Shown here: positions 33,204-42,410 of the stretch, piece by piece
How the letters are laid out: the number at the start of each line of letters is the position of its first letter
Numbering within the stretch: the first letter of the stretch is position 1
Source of the DNA: an uncultured Collinsella sp.
Lineage (GTDB): Bacteria; Actinomycetota; Coriobacteriia; Coriobacteriales; Coriobacteriaceae
Reading direction: 5' to 3'
Length of the DNA stretch: 64,000 bases
Assembly: GCA_900549345.1 (NCBI GenBank)
Contig: UROC01000002.1
Span: 1-64,000 of the forward strand
Made by a program: the position numbers and the translations under genes
The notes under the pieces: generated by a model
Seen by the model: the letters and a program-made list of their open reading frames with translations, nothing else
The model's database searches: none
Told to the model about the DNA's origin: nothing

Positions 33204-33236
33204 GCAAGCCGCCCGGGAACGACCCGAGCGGCTTGC
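33204..33236 (-). terminator. Hairpin between the aminotransferase gene and ldh
   Basis: GCAAGCCGC (33204-33212) pairs with GCGGCTTGC (33228-33236), with extra CGG/CCG pairing inside. No T-run follows on the minus strand, so it may be a partial terminator or an mRNA-stabilising stem before ldh. Confidence 0.45.
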
Positions 33237-33379
33237 CGTAATCCCAATACATCCAATCGGGACTTTGATTATGCTCCTATTCGCAGCCAAAAATCGACCG
33301 TTTACCGAAATTGTTTGCAGAAATCGTAAAATAACTGCACGAAATCGGTTTCGAGCTATTGACGAGTCGAAATACCTTT

Positions 33380-34543
33380 CTAATACAGGCCCGCCTCGCG
33401 AATGGCCTCGACAGCCAAAGCAATCTGGTCGGGCGGCAAGACCAGCGCCATGCGCACGTGCCCCTCGCCCGAAGGACCAAAGCTCGCGCCCGGCGTCACC
33501 ACAACGCCGGCCTTCTCCATGAGCTCCTCGCAAAACGCCATGGAATCGGTGCGACCACCGGGAAGCTTGGCCCACACAAACATTGAGCCATGCGCGTTGG
33601 GACGCTCCCAGCCCAGGCCCTCAAGACCGTCGCACAGGGCATCGCGGCGCTCCTGGTACTTCAGACGCTGCGCCTCGACCTCATCGCGCGGACCGTTCAG
33701 GCAGGCGATAGCAGCCTTCTGGACCGGGAAGAACATGCCAAAGTCGATCTGGCTGCGCAGCTTGGCAAAGGCCTGGACAACGTCCTCGCGACCGACCAAA
33801 AAGCCGATGCGAGCACCGGTGACGTTAAACGACTTGGAAAGCGAGAAGAACTCCACGCCCACCTCGAGCGCGCCGGGATACTGCAAAAAGCTGCCGCCCG
33901 GCTCGCCGTCAAACACGATATCGGAATACGCGTTGTCATGGACGATGAGCAGGTCGTGCTCGCGGGCGAAAGCGATGATCTCCTCGTAGACCTCGGGCGT
34001 GCCCACCGAGCCGACCGGGTTTGCGGGCAGCGACACGATCATATACTTGGCACGATCGGCCACCTGGGGATCGATACCCGCCACATAGGGCAGGTAATTA
34101 TGCTCGGCGACCAACGGATAGTACTCGAGCTTGGCATCGGCGATCTTGGCGCCCGCCTCAAAGACCGGGTAGCACGGATCGGGAACCAAAATGGTGTCAC
34201 CCGGATCGAGCAGGGCCAGGCCCAAATGGCCCACGCCCTCCTGCGTACCGTTGCACGACTGCACCATAGACGGCGTAATGCCCGAAACGCCAAAGCGACG
34301 CTCATAGTAATCGCACACGGCCTGCTTGAGTTCGGGCAGGTCGCGCAGGGCATACTTCCACATCTCGGGATCTTGGGCTGCATGCGTGAGCGCCTCGACC
34401 ACGTGGTCGTACGGCTTAAAGTCGGGCGTGCCCACGCTCATGTTGTAAATGGTCTTGCCCTGAGCCTTCAGCGCGAGAAGCTTGTTGTTGAGCGAGGCGA
34501 AGACCTCCGCGCCAAAGCGGTCGAGACGCTGCGATGCCTGCAT
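33380..34543 (-). CDS. Class I/II PLP aminotransferase (DapL/AlaT-like)
   Basis: A 387-residue fold-type I aminotransferase. The PLP lysine sits in FFSLSKSFNVTGARIGF. Other conserved parts are MSVGTPDFKPYDHV, CNGTQEGVGHLGLALLDPGD, and SLPANPVGSVG with the Asn-Pro pair. The sequence resembles LL-diaminopimelate aminotransferase and related alanine/aspartate aminotransferases; a specific substrate cannot be fixed. GAAAGGTGGCACC precedes the ATG at 34543. It follows nadE across a strong terminator, so it has its own promoter. Confidence 0.85.
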   Translation of the reverse strand: MQASQRLDRFGAEVFASLNNKLLALKAQGKTIYNMSVGTPDFKPYDHVVEALTHAAQDPEMWKYALRDLPELKQAVCDYYERRFGVSGITPSMVQSCNGTQEGVGHLGLALLDPGDTILVPDPCYPVFEAGAKIADAKLEYYPLVAEHNYLPYVAGIDPQVADRAKYMIVSLPANPVGSVGTPEVYEEIIAFAREHDLLIVHDNAYSDIVFDGEPGGSFLQYPGALEVGVEFFSLSKSFNVTGARIGFLVGREDVVQAFAKLRSQIDFGMFFPVQKAAIACLNGPRDEVEAQRLKYQERRDALCDGLEGLGWERPNAHGSMFVWAKLPGGRTDSMAFCEELMEKAGVVVTPGASFGPSGEGHVRMALVLPPDQIALAVEAIREAGLY

Positions 34544-34560
34544 GGTGCCACCTTTCGATA

Positions 34561-34592
34561 TGAAAAACGCGGCGCTCCGACAAGAGCGCCGC
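34561..34592 (-). terminator. Rho-independent terminator of nadE
   Basis: Read on the minus strand, GCGGCGCTC pairs with GAGCGCCGC around a six-base loop and is followed by GTTTTTCA. Confidence 0.8.
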
Positions 34593-34661
34593 GCGATACG
34601 GGCCATCAGATTGCAAAAGTGTAACGCTTGCAACCCCCGTATTGGTTCAATTTAGCCAACC

Positions 34662-36641
34662 TTAGTCAACTGGATTGAGCGCGTCGATCTGCGCAAGCCA
34701 CAGACGCGAGCTAGCGTCACTCGGCATACGCCAATCGCCGCGCGGGCTGAGCGTCACCGAGCCCACCTTGGGACCATCGGGCAGGCAGCTGCGCTTAAAC
34801 TGCTGGGCAAAGAAGCGACGGTAGAACGTACGTAGCCACGTGTGGACGGTCTTGGCGTCGTAGACGCCCTCGAAGCTCTTGAGCGCCATGCGGTAGATCT
34901 TGCCCGGCTCAAAGCCAAAACGCAGCAGGTAGTAGAGGAAGTAGTCGTGCAGCTCGTACGGGCCCACCAAATCCTCGGTCTTCTGCGCAATCTCGCCGTC
35001 GCCCGTGGGCGGCAGAAGCTCGGGGGACACCGGCGTATCGAGGATATCGAGCAAGACCTCGGCAATGCGCCCGCCAAAGACATCGGCGGCATAACGCACC
35101 AGATGGCGCACAAGCGTCTTGGGCACGCTCGCGTTGACGGCGTACATGCTCATGTGGTCGCCGTTGTACGTAGCCCAGCCGAGCGCCAGCTCCGACAGGT
35201 CGCCCGTGCCGATGACAAAACCGCCAGCCTGGTTGGCCAGATCCATCAGAATCTGCGTACGCTCGCGCGCCTGGCTGTTCTCGTAGGTCACGTCCTGGAC
35301 GGTCGGGTCGTGCTCGATGTCCTTAAAATGCTGCTCCACGGCTGCATGGATCGAGACTTCGCGAAAGCTCACGCCTAGGTCGCGAGCGAGCGACTCGGCA
35401 TTGGACTTGGTGCGGTGCGTCGTGCCAAAGCCGGGCATGGACACGGCCGTGATACCGGTGCGCGGCAGGCCCAAGGCGTCGAACGCACGCACAGTCACAA
35501 GCAGTGCCAGCGTGGAATCCAGGCCGCCCGAAAGACCGATGACTGCAGCCTTGGTGCCCGTATGGGCCAGGCGGGTCTTGAGGCCGGCGGTCTGCAGGTC
35601 GAGAATGGTCTCGCAGCGCTCGGCCAGGTCGCCGTGGTCCGCCGGCACAAAGGGCGCGCGCGGGAAAACGCGGTCGATATCGCAGGCATCGCGCAGGACA
35701 GGTTCTTCGACCAGCACGCCCTCAAAAGAGAACTCAACGGTCGTGGCCTCCGGCGCATCGTCCGCGCGCGTCCACGTCGTCGAGCGACGGCGCTCGGCAA
35801 CCAGGCGGTCAAGATCGACGTCGGCGATGGCCATATCACAGGTAAGCAGTTTGGTCGCGGCGAGCTTGGAGCCGTTTTCGTAGACGAGGTTCTCGCCCGC
35901 AAAGACCATGTCGGTCGTGGACTCGCCCTCACTCGCATCCGCGTAGGCATAAGCACAGTACAGGCGCGCGCTTTGGTTAGAGATAAGGCTGCGGCGGTAA
36001 TCTGACTTACCGATGATTTCGTCAGAAGCCGACGGGTTGAGAATCACCGTCGCACCGGCAAGCGCCATCTCGGTCGAAGGGGGCGCCGGCACCCACAGGT
36101 CCTCACAGACCTCAACGCCCAGCACCAGGTCCTCGGCGCCCTCATCACAGCAACGGTAGACAAGCCCCGAACCCAGCGGGACCGGACCCTGACCGGCAAA
36201 TTCAACCCACACGGGATCCGCAGGCGCCGGAGCAAACCAACGGCGCTCATAGAACTCGCCATAGTTGGGCAGATACTTCTTGGCCGTGAGGCCCAAAAGC
36301 TCGCCCGCGCAGCACACGGCGGCGCAGTTGTAGATATTCTCGGCAACTGCAACGGGAAGACCGATGGTAAAGACAATCGGCAGCTCACGGGTTTCATCGA
36401 GAATATGTGCCAGTGCCGCCTCGCAGGCATGCAGTAGTGTGCGGTTATGGAACAGGTCAGCCGCGGTATAGCCGGTCAGGTTAAGCTCGGGCAGCACCAA
36501 CGCACGAACGCCGCGCTCGGCAGCCTCGCGAACAGCCGCCAGCGCAACCTCGGCATTGCCCTCGACATCGGCCACGCGAATCCGCGGCGACGCCGCCGCC
36601 ACACGCAAAAAGCCATCAGACTGAGAAAGGTGAAGATTCAT
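34662..36641 (-). CDS. nadE: Glutamine-dependent NAD+ synthetase
   Basis: A 659-residue two-domain NAD+ synthase. The N-terminal nitrilase-like glutaminase domain has the Glu-Lys-Cys triad: Glu in VLPELNLTGY, Lys in AKKYLPNYGEFYE, Cys in LGVEVCEDLW. The C-terminal synthetase domain carries the ATP pyrophosphatase loop VIGLSGGLDSTLAL and GTGDLSELALGWATYNGDHM. The enzyme converts deamido-NAD+ to NAD+ with ammonia from glutamine. The ATG at 36641 has GGGAG with eight bases of spacing and starts just before the nitrilase fold; an upstream ATG is unsupported. Confidence 0.93.
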   Translation of the reverse strand: MNLHLSQSDGFLRVAAASPRIRVADVEGNAEVALAAVREAAERGVRALVLPELNLTGYTAADLFHNRTLLHACEAALAHILDETRELPIVFTIGLPVAVAENIYNCAAVCCAGELLGLTAKKYLPNYGEFYERRWFAPAPADPVWVEFAGQGPVPLGSGLVYRCCDEGAEDLVLGVEVCEDLWVPAPPSTEMALAGATVILNPSASDEIIGKSDYRRSLISNQSARLYCAYAYADASEGESTTDMVFAGENLVYENGSKLAATKLLTCDMAIADVDLDRLVAERRRSTTWTRADDAPEATTVEFSFEGVLVEEPVLRDACDIDRVFPRAPFVPADHGDLAERCETILDLQTAGLKTRLAHTGTKAAVIGLSGGLDSTLALLVTVRAFDALGLPRTGITAVSMPGFGTTHRTKSNAESLARDLGVSFREVSIHAAVEQHFKDIEHDPTVQDVTYENSQARERTQILMDLANQAGGFVIGTGDLSELALGWATYNGDHMSMYAVNASVPKTLVRHLVRYAADVFGGRIAEVLLDILDTPVSPELLPPTGDGEIAQKTEDLVGPYELHDYFLYYLLRFGFEPGKIYRMALKSFEGVYDAKTVHTWLRTFYRRFFAQQFKRSCLPDGPKVGSVTLSPRGDWRMPSDASSRLWLAQIDALNPVD

Positions 36642-36844
36642 AAGAATGCTCCCGTGCGTAGACGCCATTCACAACAATTAGCAAGCTCTATTGTAGTTCA
36701 ACCGCCGGGTGCAACCGCATCCCACCAACTTGGTGAGCTATTGATGAGTTGATGGTATCTGTTAAATGTCACGTACGATTCACATCTGATGGGTACCCTG
36801 ATGGCTGCATGAAACGAAGCAGATTTACATCGGGAGGGCCCCGT

Positions 36845-37789
36845 ATGACAACCAAGTACACCGATGCGCCGCGCACGCGCGTCATGACACCGGCCGCGCT
36901 CAACAACGGCGTTCACGAAAACCATTCCATCGGACAGACCATGGCCATCGCGCCCAAAAAGGGCCTGTTCGATGACATTTCCATTCCCCAGATCATCGCC
37001 GGCGCCGCAGCTGCCGCCACGAGCGTGGCGCTTGCTTCAAAGATCGGCATTGCCGGCTCGGTGATTGGTGCCGCTGTGAGCTCAGTCATCACTGTTGTGT
37101 CCTCGCAGGTCTATCGCCACTTTATCTCCGCCAGCGCCGAAGCAATCAAGGGCACGCATGCCGCTGTCGACTACCCTACCGGCGCCTACGAGCCCGTTGA
37201 GCCCAATGTCGAGGAGCACCTAGGTGGCGCCGCAACCACGCAGGAGATGCGCCAGGTTGCGGGACGCGCGACCACGGCGCGCGTCGCTCCCAACAGCCTG
37301 CGCGCCAAGGCGGCGGCTGAGCGCAGCCAGACGCAAAAGAAGGTCATCGTCTTCTCGATCGCTATCGCCATCGTCGCGGTCATCGCCTGCGCCGGCGCCA
37401 TCCTTATCACCACTGCCGGTGAGGGTCTGGGCGAGCGTCCCGAGCCGATCCTTTCGTCGCGCACGACCGAGAGCGATGCGGATAGCACTGGTCAATCGCA
37501 AATCCAGCAGGACGACCCGCAGGGCAACTCCGCATCCACCAACTCGTCTTCGGACACCCCTGATCAGTCGCAGAGTGCCGATTCCTCTCCGTCCAACAGT
37601 GGCACGCCGTCCGGCACGACCGACTCAAGCCAAACGACTGACGGCTCTCAACCGAGCACGGGCGACCAGACGAACGGCAATACATCGAGTACGGGATCTA
37701 CCGACAACGGCAACACCAACAGCTCGAGTGGAACCGCGTCCGGCACGGCATCTGACAGCTCGAGCCAAGGCACGGCATCGGGTAACTAA
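36845..37789 (+). CDS. Membrane-anchored protein with Ser/Thr/Gly-rich tail
   Basis: A 314-residue protein. There is a Gly/Ala-rich hydrophobic stretch near residues 47-80 (IIAGAAAAATSVALASKIGI), and a clear transmembrane helix near 165-187 (IVFSIAIAIVAVIACAGAIL). After that the last ~120 residues are almost entirely Ser, Thr, Gly, Asp, Asn and Gln. A tail of this kind is usual for disordered, possibly glycosylated, outside-facing stalks. GGGAGGGCCCCGT precedes the ATG. It stands alone between nadE (divergent) and the frameshifted gene. I do not recognise a functional domain. Confidence 0.75.
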   Translation: MTTKYTDAPRTRVMTPAALNNGVHENHSIGQTMAIAPKKGLFDDISIPQIIAGAAAAATSVALASKIGIAGSVIGAAVSSVITVVSSQVYRHFISASAEAIKGTHAAVDYPTGAYEPVEPNVEEHLGGAATTQEMRQVAGRATTARVAPNSLRAKAAAERSQTQKKVIVFSIAIAIVAVIACAGAILITTAGEGLGERPEPILSSRTTESDADSTGQSQIQQDDPQGNSASTNSSSDTPDQSQSADSSPSNSGTPSGTTDSSQTTDGSQPSTGDQTNGNTSSTGSTDNGNTNSSSGTASGTASDSSSQGTASGN

Positions 37790-37927
37790 GCACGTTTGCC
37801 TCTCAAAGAGAACCAACCTGTATAACGGGCGCGAACCGGCAACGGTCGCGCCCGTTTGCCTTGGGCGCCGAGGTAGCACGCCCCGTGCGATGGTAAGATG
37901 CTTTGGTGTGTAAAGAGGAGATTTGCC

Positions 37928-39224
37928 ATGAGCAAGACAATAGTTAAGCCCACGCTATCGCTGGGCAACCACATCTATCTGTATCGTCTGCTGCGCGATG
38001 CAATCGGATGCGGCAAGCAAACGTTTATGACGCAGGTCGAGGAGGCGCTCGCCACCGGCGATATGGCCGCTTATGACCTAGGCTTTGAGTCCACGCGCGA
38101 GCTGCTCGAGGAGCTCGACGACTGCATTAAGCTGACCGTCTTTAAGGGCGGTCGCCTGTATGCCACCGTCATCGCCAACGAGGCCTGGGATACCGCCCTT
38201 GCCAAAGGCGAGGACAAGCCCAAGGCTGCCAAGGGTGCCAAGCAGTCCTACAAAAAGAAAAAGCGCGGCGAGAAAGACCTCAAGGCTGTACGCCCCAAGC
38301 ACGTTAAGCGTCCCGAGCCCGTGGCCGAAGTCGCTCCGGAGCCCGAGCCCGAGACAGAGATCGAAGTCGCTATTGAGGTAGCAGCAGAAGCCGAAACCGA
38401 AATCGCCGCCATGACCGATCCCGAAGTCATGTCAGAGCAGGAAGCCGCTGTGGAGCTCAACGAGGCCCCCAAGTCGACAACCGAAGAAGCCGCTAACCAA
38501 CCCGAGACGTCTGCGTTCCAAAACAGCGATGTCTTTGGCAACGAGGCCGAGGACGATCAGTCCGACGAGCCCGCCGATCAAGGCGCTACCGAGTCGGCGC
38601 CGGAGCCCGAGACGCCGCAGCCCGCCATCTCGCTCACGGTTGTCTATGACCCCGAGAACGCCAACGCCGGCATCACCACCATGGCATCCACGCCGGTCGA
38701 AGCAAAGCTGCCTGTCGAGGCAGAGGACGCCCCCGCAAGCCGATGCCAAAACCGAGACTGAAGACACATCCGTCTCCGTGGAACCGACAGATTCCGCAGT
38801 TAAGCCGGAACCGGTGCCTGAGTCTGCACCCGTCATCGAGTCCGCATCCGAACCTGTCTATGACCAGATTCCCGCACCGGCTCCGGTCCCCGCTGCAGCA
38901 CCGGCCCCCGCACCCGCAGCGCCCGCCATCCCCGAGGACTTCCCCGTCGATTTCACAACCGAGGTCTTCTGCCCCGGCCCGCTTTTGCACCAGCTGTCGA
39001 CCTATCTCCCCTACGGCGCCGACACGCTCGGCATCGTCGGCGAGTACTACTGGATCGCCCGCGAGCGCGGTACCATCGAGGCCGCGCGAAACCGCGCAAG
39101 CTTCCCCCTGCACTACACGCAGGCCGGCGAGCGCCGCGAGGTTGCCGTGCGCATCCGCCGCAACACCGCCGGCGGTCTCGGAGCCGCCTGGACCATCGAT
39201 AAAGTCGAAGAACCCGAGCAGTAA
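37928..39224 (+). pseudogene. Frameshifted gene: winged-helix (LOTUS-like) N-terminus, acidic linker, conserved C-terminal domain
   Basis: Two reading frames together encode one protein of about 431 residues. The first frame has an N-terminal ~80-residue domain (GNHIYLYRLLRDAIGCGKQT, ESTRELLEELDDCIKL) that resembles OST-HTH/LOTUS winged helices of DUF3825-type proteins. A long Glu/Pro-rich linker follows. At the five-C run 38730-38734 the frame is lost and stops at 38761. The +1 frame, open from before that point, continues through more Ala/Pro linker into a compact C-terminal domain (FPVDFTTEVFCPGPLLHQLS, TIEAARNRASFPLHY). One C fewer would restore a single frame. Causes could be a recent mutation, phase variation, programmed frameshift or sequencing error. 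ATG 37928 follows GAGGAGATTTGCC. Confidence 0.7.
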
Positions 39225-39228
39225 CGAC

Positions 39229-39266
39229 AAACGGCTCAAATCCAAATCAGGATTTGAGCCGTTTTT
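39229..39266 (+). terminator. Rho-independent terminator
   Basis: AAACGGCTCAAATC pairs with GATTTGAGCCGTTTTT, five bases after the stop codon of the frameshifted gene. Such an intact terminator suggests the gene was functional until recently. Confidence 0.85.
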
Positions 39267-39316
39267 GCTCATTCGTTTAAATTGCTCATTTGTCAATGCA
39301 TCGTAACCAACAGCGA

Positions 39317-39416
39317 GCGAGCCGCAAGTGCCCCAGGTTGCCGTGAAAGAGGAGCGACGCGTACTTTGGTACACGAGCGACGGTTTGAACGACAAGATGG
39401 GGTGCTTGCGGCTCGC
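39317..39416. repeat. 100-bp inverted-repeat element
   Basis: GCGAGCCGCAAGTGCCCCA (39317-39335) faces TGGGGTGCTTGCGGCTCGC (39398-39416), 17 of 19 bases complementary. A 62-bp centre contains GTAC-ttt-GGTAC and other small stems. It is a mobile-looking structured repeat between the frameshifted gene and ettA. Confidence 0.75.
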
Positions 39417-39429
39417 GCAGCATCATCTC

Positions 39430-39457
39430 GTTACGCGGTTTGGTAAAACCGCGTAAC
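39430..39457. repeat. 28-bp palindrome, copy B of a covarying pair
   Basis: GTTACGCGGTTT and AAACCGCGTAAC form a perfect 12-bp stem around GGTA, four bases from the ettA stop codon. It is the inverted-orientation relative of 27500-27527 with a compensated two-base exchange in both arms. Confidence 0.8.
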
Positions 39458-39461
39458 AAAC

Positions 39462-41141
39462 CTAGTCACGCGTCAGCTTGCGGTGAATACGATGCGGCTG
39501 GGCTGCGTCCTCGCCCAGGCGCTCGATACGGTTGGCCTGATAGGCCTCAAAGTTGCCCTCGAACCAATACCAGTTGCCCGGATTCTCGTCGGTGCCCTCC
39601 CACGCCAGAATATGCGTGGCGACGCGATCCAGGAACATACGGTCGTGGCTAATGACCACCGAGCAGCCCGGGAACTCAAGCAGCGCCGCTTCGAGCGAGG
39701 ACAGCGTCTCGACGTCGAGGTCGTTCGTGGGCTCGTCGAGGAGCAGCAGGTTGCCGCCCTGCTTGAGCGTAAGCGCCAAGTTCAGACGGTTGCGCTCGCC
39801 ACCGGAGAGTACGCCAGCGCGCTTCTGCTGGTCCTGGCCCTTAAAGCCAAAGCTCGCCACATAAGCGCGGCTCGGAACCTCGGTCTCGCCGACCATCATG
39901 TGGTCCAGGCCGTCCGAGACTACCTCCCACAGGTTCTTATCGGGGTCGATGCCGGAACGGTTCTGGTCGACGTAAGAAATCTTGACGGTCTCGCCCACCT
40001 CGAGCTCGCCCGAAGTCAGCGGCTCCAGGCCCACAATCGTCTTGAACAGCGTGGTCTTACCGACACCATTGGGGCCGATGACGCCCACAATGCCGTTGCG
40101 CGGCAGGGTGAACGAAAGGTCATCGATGAGCACGCGGCCATCGAACTCCTTGTGCAGATGATGGGCCTCGAGCACCTTGTTGCCCAGACGCGGGCCCACA
40201 GGGATGCGGATGTCGGTCCAGTCGAGCTTCTGGCTGGCGCGGGCCTCGGCCTCCATCTCCTCGTAGCGAGCCAGACGGGCCTTGTTCTTGGCCTGGCGAG
40301 CCTTGGGCGAGCTGCGTACCCACTCGAGCTCGGCCTCCATGCGCTTGGCGAGTTTGGCGTCGCGGTTGCCCTGAGCCTCGATACGGGCGGCCTTGGTCTC
40401 CAGATACGTGGAGTAGTTGCCCTTGTAGGGATAAAGGTGGCCGCGGTCGACCTCGCAGATCCACTCGGCAACGTTATCCAGGAAGTAGCGATCGTGCGTG
40501 ACGGCAAGCACCGCGCCCTGGTAGTTGTGCAGGAAGTGCTCGAGCCACAGGATCGACTCGGCGTCCAGGTGGTTCGTGGGCTCGTCGAGCAGCAGCAGGT
40601 CGGGAGCTTCGAGCAGCAGCTTGCACAGGGCCACGCGACGGCGCTCGCCGCCGGAAAGTACGTTGACCGGCATGTCGGAATCGGGCAGCTGCAGGGCGTC
40701 CATGGCCTGGCCGAGCTTGGAATCGATATCCCAGCCGTCGGCGGCATCAATCTCGTCCTGGAGTTTGCCCATCTCGGCCATGAGGGCGTCCATGTCGCAA
40801 TCCGGGTCGCACATCTCCTCGCCGATCTTATTGAAGCGATCGACCTTGGCGATCATGTCGCCAAACGCCATGCGCACGTTCTCGATGACGGTCTTGTCGT
40901 CGTCGAGCGGCGGCTCCTGCTGCAGGATACCCACGGTGTAGCCGGGGGTGAGCCTGGCATCGCCGTTGGAGACCTCCTCAATGCCGGCCATGATCTTGAG
41001 CAGGGTCGACTTGCCCATGCCGTTGGGGCCCACGACACCGATCTTGGCACCGGGGTAGAAGCTCAGGGTCACGTCGTCAAGGATTACCTTGTCGCCATGG
41101 GCCTTGCGAGCCTGATACATCTGGTAGATAAACTCTGCCAT
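39462..41141 (-). CDS. ettA: Energy-dependent translational throttle protein EttA (ABC-F)
   Basis: A 559-residue soluble ABC-F ATPase with two nucleotide-binding domains: Walker A GPNGMGKST and GPNGVGKTT, signatures LSGGERRRVAL and LSGGERNRLNL, and Walker B DEPTNHLDAES and DEPTNDLDVET. The toe/arm insertion and the P-site linker between domains (about 245-310, Arg/Ala-rich) match EttA. It binds the ribosomal E site and gates entry into elongation according to the ATP/ADP ratio. The ribosome site (AAAGGATAAAACAGGCAA) has long spacing, so translation may be modest. Confidence 0.93.
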   Translation of the reverse strand: MAEFIYQMYQARKAHGDKVILDDVTLSFYPGAKIGVVGPNGMGKSTLLKIMAGIEEVSNGDARLTPGYTVGILQQEPPLDDDKTVIENVRMAFGDMIAKVDRFNKIGEEMCDPDCDMDALMAEMGKLQDEIDAADGWDIDSKLGQAMDALQLPDSDMPVNVLSGGERRRVALCKLLLEAPDLLLLDEPTNHLDAESILWLEHFLHNYQGAVLAVTHDRYFLDNVAEWICEVDRGHLYPYKGNYSTYLETKAARIEAQGNRDAKLAKRMEAELEWVRSSPKARQAKNKARLARYEEMEAEARASQKLDWTDIRIPVGPRLGNKVLEAHHLHKEFDGRVLIDDLSFTLPRNGIVGVIGPNGVGKTTLFKTIVGLEPLTSGELEVGETVKISYVDQNRSGIDPDKNLWEVVSDGLDHMMVGETEVPSRAYVASFGFKGQDQQKRAGVLSGGERNRLNLALTLKQGGNLLLLDEPTNDLDVETLSSLEAALLEFPGCSVVISHDRMFLDRVATHILAWEGTDENPGNWYWFEGNFEAYQANRIERLGEDAAQPHRIHRKLTRD

Positions 41142-41229
41142 TTGCCTGTTTTATCCTTTCTACCTGCTGTTTCCCTATTCTTGTTTCGCTTTAGTGGAAA
41201 CGAAATGAGGAAATCAGCTCTGAAACTTA

Positions 41230-41262
41230 ACGAAAAAGGGGCATGGTTGCCCACGCCCCTAA
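41230..41262 (-). terminator. Rho-independent terminator of the sdpRI operon
   Basis: Read on the minus strand, AGGGGC-gtggg pairs with ccatGCCCCT and is followed by TTTTTCG, 60 nt past the SdpI stop and before ettA. Confidence 0.75.
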
Positions 41263-41324
41263 TACTACCTGGGAAAAGTCCCCCAGAACATACTATGAAC
41301 TGCGTACGCTAGTTTTCCGCAACC

Positions 41325-42029
41325 TTAACGAGCGGCTCGCTGCGATTTGCGCCACAGCAGATACGAATAGACGTAGGCAGCTCCAGCTGAACCAAACGCC
41401 AGAACCGCAATCACCGCGGCGACGACTTCACTCGAAAGCACGCTACCCGCCACGCCCATCACAATCAGGCCAACGCCCAGCACCATAAAGCAGGCACCGC
41501 CAAAACGCTGCGTACGGCGCCAGTTCTCGGGATCGGCAAGCGCCCAGGGCGTCTTGATACCGAGCGTGTAGTTCTGCTTTACGCGCGGTAAGTAGTTGCC
41601 CATACCAATAAAGAGCAAGCCGATAGCGCCTGATACCAGCAAATTGACCGTTCCTACCACCGGCACGATGCCCCACACCGTTAGCTCCCCCAGCCAGCTT
41701 ATGGCACACATGAGCAGCGTGAAGGCAATTACGAAGCCCTGATAGAACTTACCCGAGGTCCGATACGCCTCGCCCTTGGGGTCAATGCGTGGCACGACGT
41801 AGAACATCGCGAGAAGTGCCAGAGGCAACACGCCGAGCGCGGAGGCCATCCAGCTAGGGCCCCAACCGTCGACGGCGCCATTCGCGCCCCAGTGCGTGGG
41901 AATCTGCGCCGGCAGGCTCGGCATCACTATCAGATGCGCTGCGACATTGGCAACGCACAGAGCGACCAGTGCAATCCACACGCGCGACGATACCCCCGTG
42001 GCGTGAATGCCCTTGTTTTCGTTATTCAT
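41325..42029 (-). CDS. sdpI: SdpI-family membrane protein
   Basis: A 234-residue polytopic membrane protein with DUF1648 at the N-terminus (MPSLPAQIPTHWGANGAVDG) and the SdpI signature at the C-terminus (GNYLPRVKQNYTLGIKTPWAL, ADPENWRRTQRFGG). Six helices are visible. In Bacillus, SdpI protects against the SdpC toxin and also holds the repressor SdpR at the membrane. The ATG at 42029 overlaps the end of the ArsR-type gene by eight bases, which means translational coupling. No sdpC-like toxin gene is nearby, so here it could serve immunity to other bacteria or envelope stress. Confidence 0.88.
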   Translation of the reverse strand: MNNENKGIHATGVSSRVWIALVALCVANVAAHLIVMPSLPAQIPTHWGANGAVDGWGPSWMASALGVLPLALLAMFYVVPRIDPKGEAYRTSGKFYQGFVIAFTLLMCAISWLGELTVWGIVPVVGTVNLLVSGAIGLLFIGMGNYLPRVKQNYTLGIKTPWALADPENWRRTQRFGGACFMVLGVGLIVMGVAGSVLSSEVVAAVIAVLAFGSAGAAYVYSYLLWRKSQRAAR

Positions 42030-42300
42030 CCTTATCACCTTCAGTGTTTGTAAAGCCCATAAACCAGCCAATCAAGTCCTGCATGACGGTGGTATTTAAG
42101 CTGTAAACGATGTTTTGGCCATGGCGCTCATCGGTCACCAGCCCGGCGTTTTTAAGCGTTGCCAGATGATGGCTGAGCGACGGTTTGCTTATGTCGAAAT
42201 GCTCGGCGAGCTCCCCCGCCGTGCAATTGCCCTCGCGCAGCAGTTCTAAAATGCGCCGCCGCGTTGGATCCGCCAGCGCCTTAAAACCTTCTCCCGGCAT
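42022..42300 (-). CDS. sdpR: ArsR-family repressor, SdpR-like
   Basis: A 92-residue winged-helix repressor (FKALADPTRRRILELLREGN, LAEHFDISKPSLSHHLATLK). It lacks the metal-binding Cys of true ArsR/SmtB sensors, as SdpR does. AGAGGAGGTTCT precedes the ATG. Its stop overlaps the sdpI start, as in Bacillus sdpRI. An inverted repeat TTAGA-tgtttg-TCTAA lies 49 bp upstream and is a likely autoregulatory operator. Confidence 0.9.
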   Translation of the reverse strand: MPGEGFKALADPTRRRILELLREGNCTAGELAEHFDISKPSLSHHLATLKNAGLVTDERHGQNIVYSLNTTVMQDLIGWFMGFTNTEGDKDE

Positions 42301-42348
42301 AGAACCTCCTCTCGCTATCTCTCGCGACGTACACACTATACTCGATAT

Positions 42349-42372
42349 TTAGATGTTTGTCTAATTATCTAA
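42349..42372. promoter_or_regulatory. Candidate SdpR operator
   Basis: TTAGA-tgtttg-TCTAA (42349-42364) overlaps a wider repeat TTAGAT...ATCTAA (42349-42372). The sites are 49-72 bp upstream of sdpR and just before the toxin-like unit on the other strand. Confidence 0.5.
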
Positions 42373-42410
42373 TAGCAATGTTATGTATAGAACATTCGTT
42401 CGTTTTTAGA

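Noticed and set aside
39317..39416. Short coding gene across the 100-bp inverted repeat
   Set aside because: A minus-strand frame crosses it but continues into the terminator and neighbouring gene without a ribosome site; the inverted-repeat structure explains the region better.
41325..42300. Complete Sdp cannibalism system
   Set aside because: Only sdpR and sdpI homologues are present; no sdpABC-like toxin or maturation genes are in the window.
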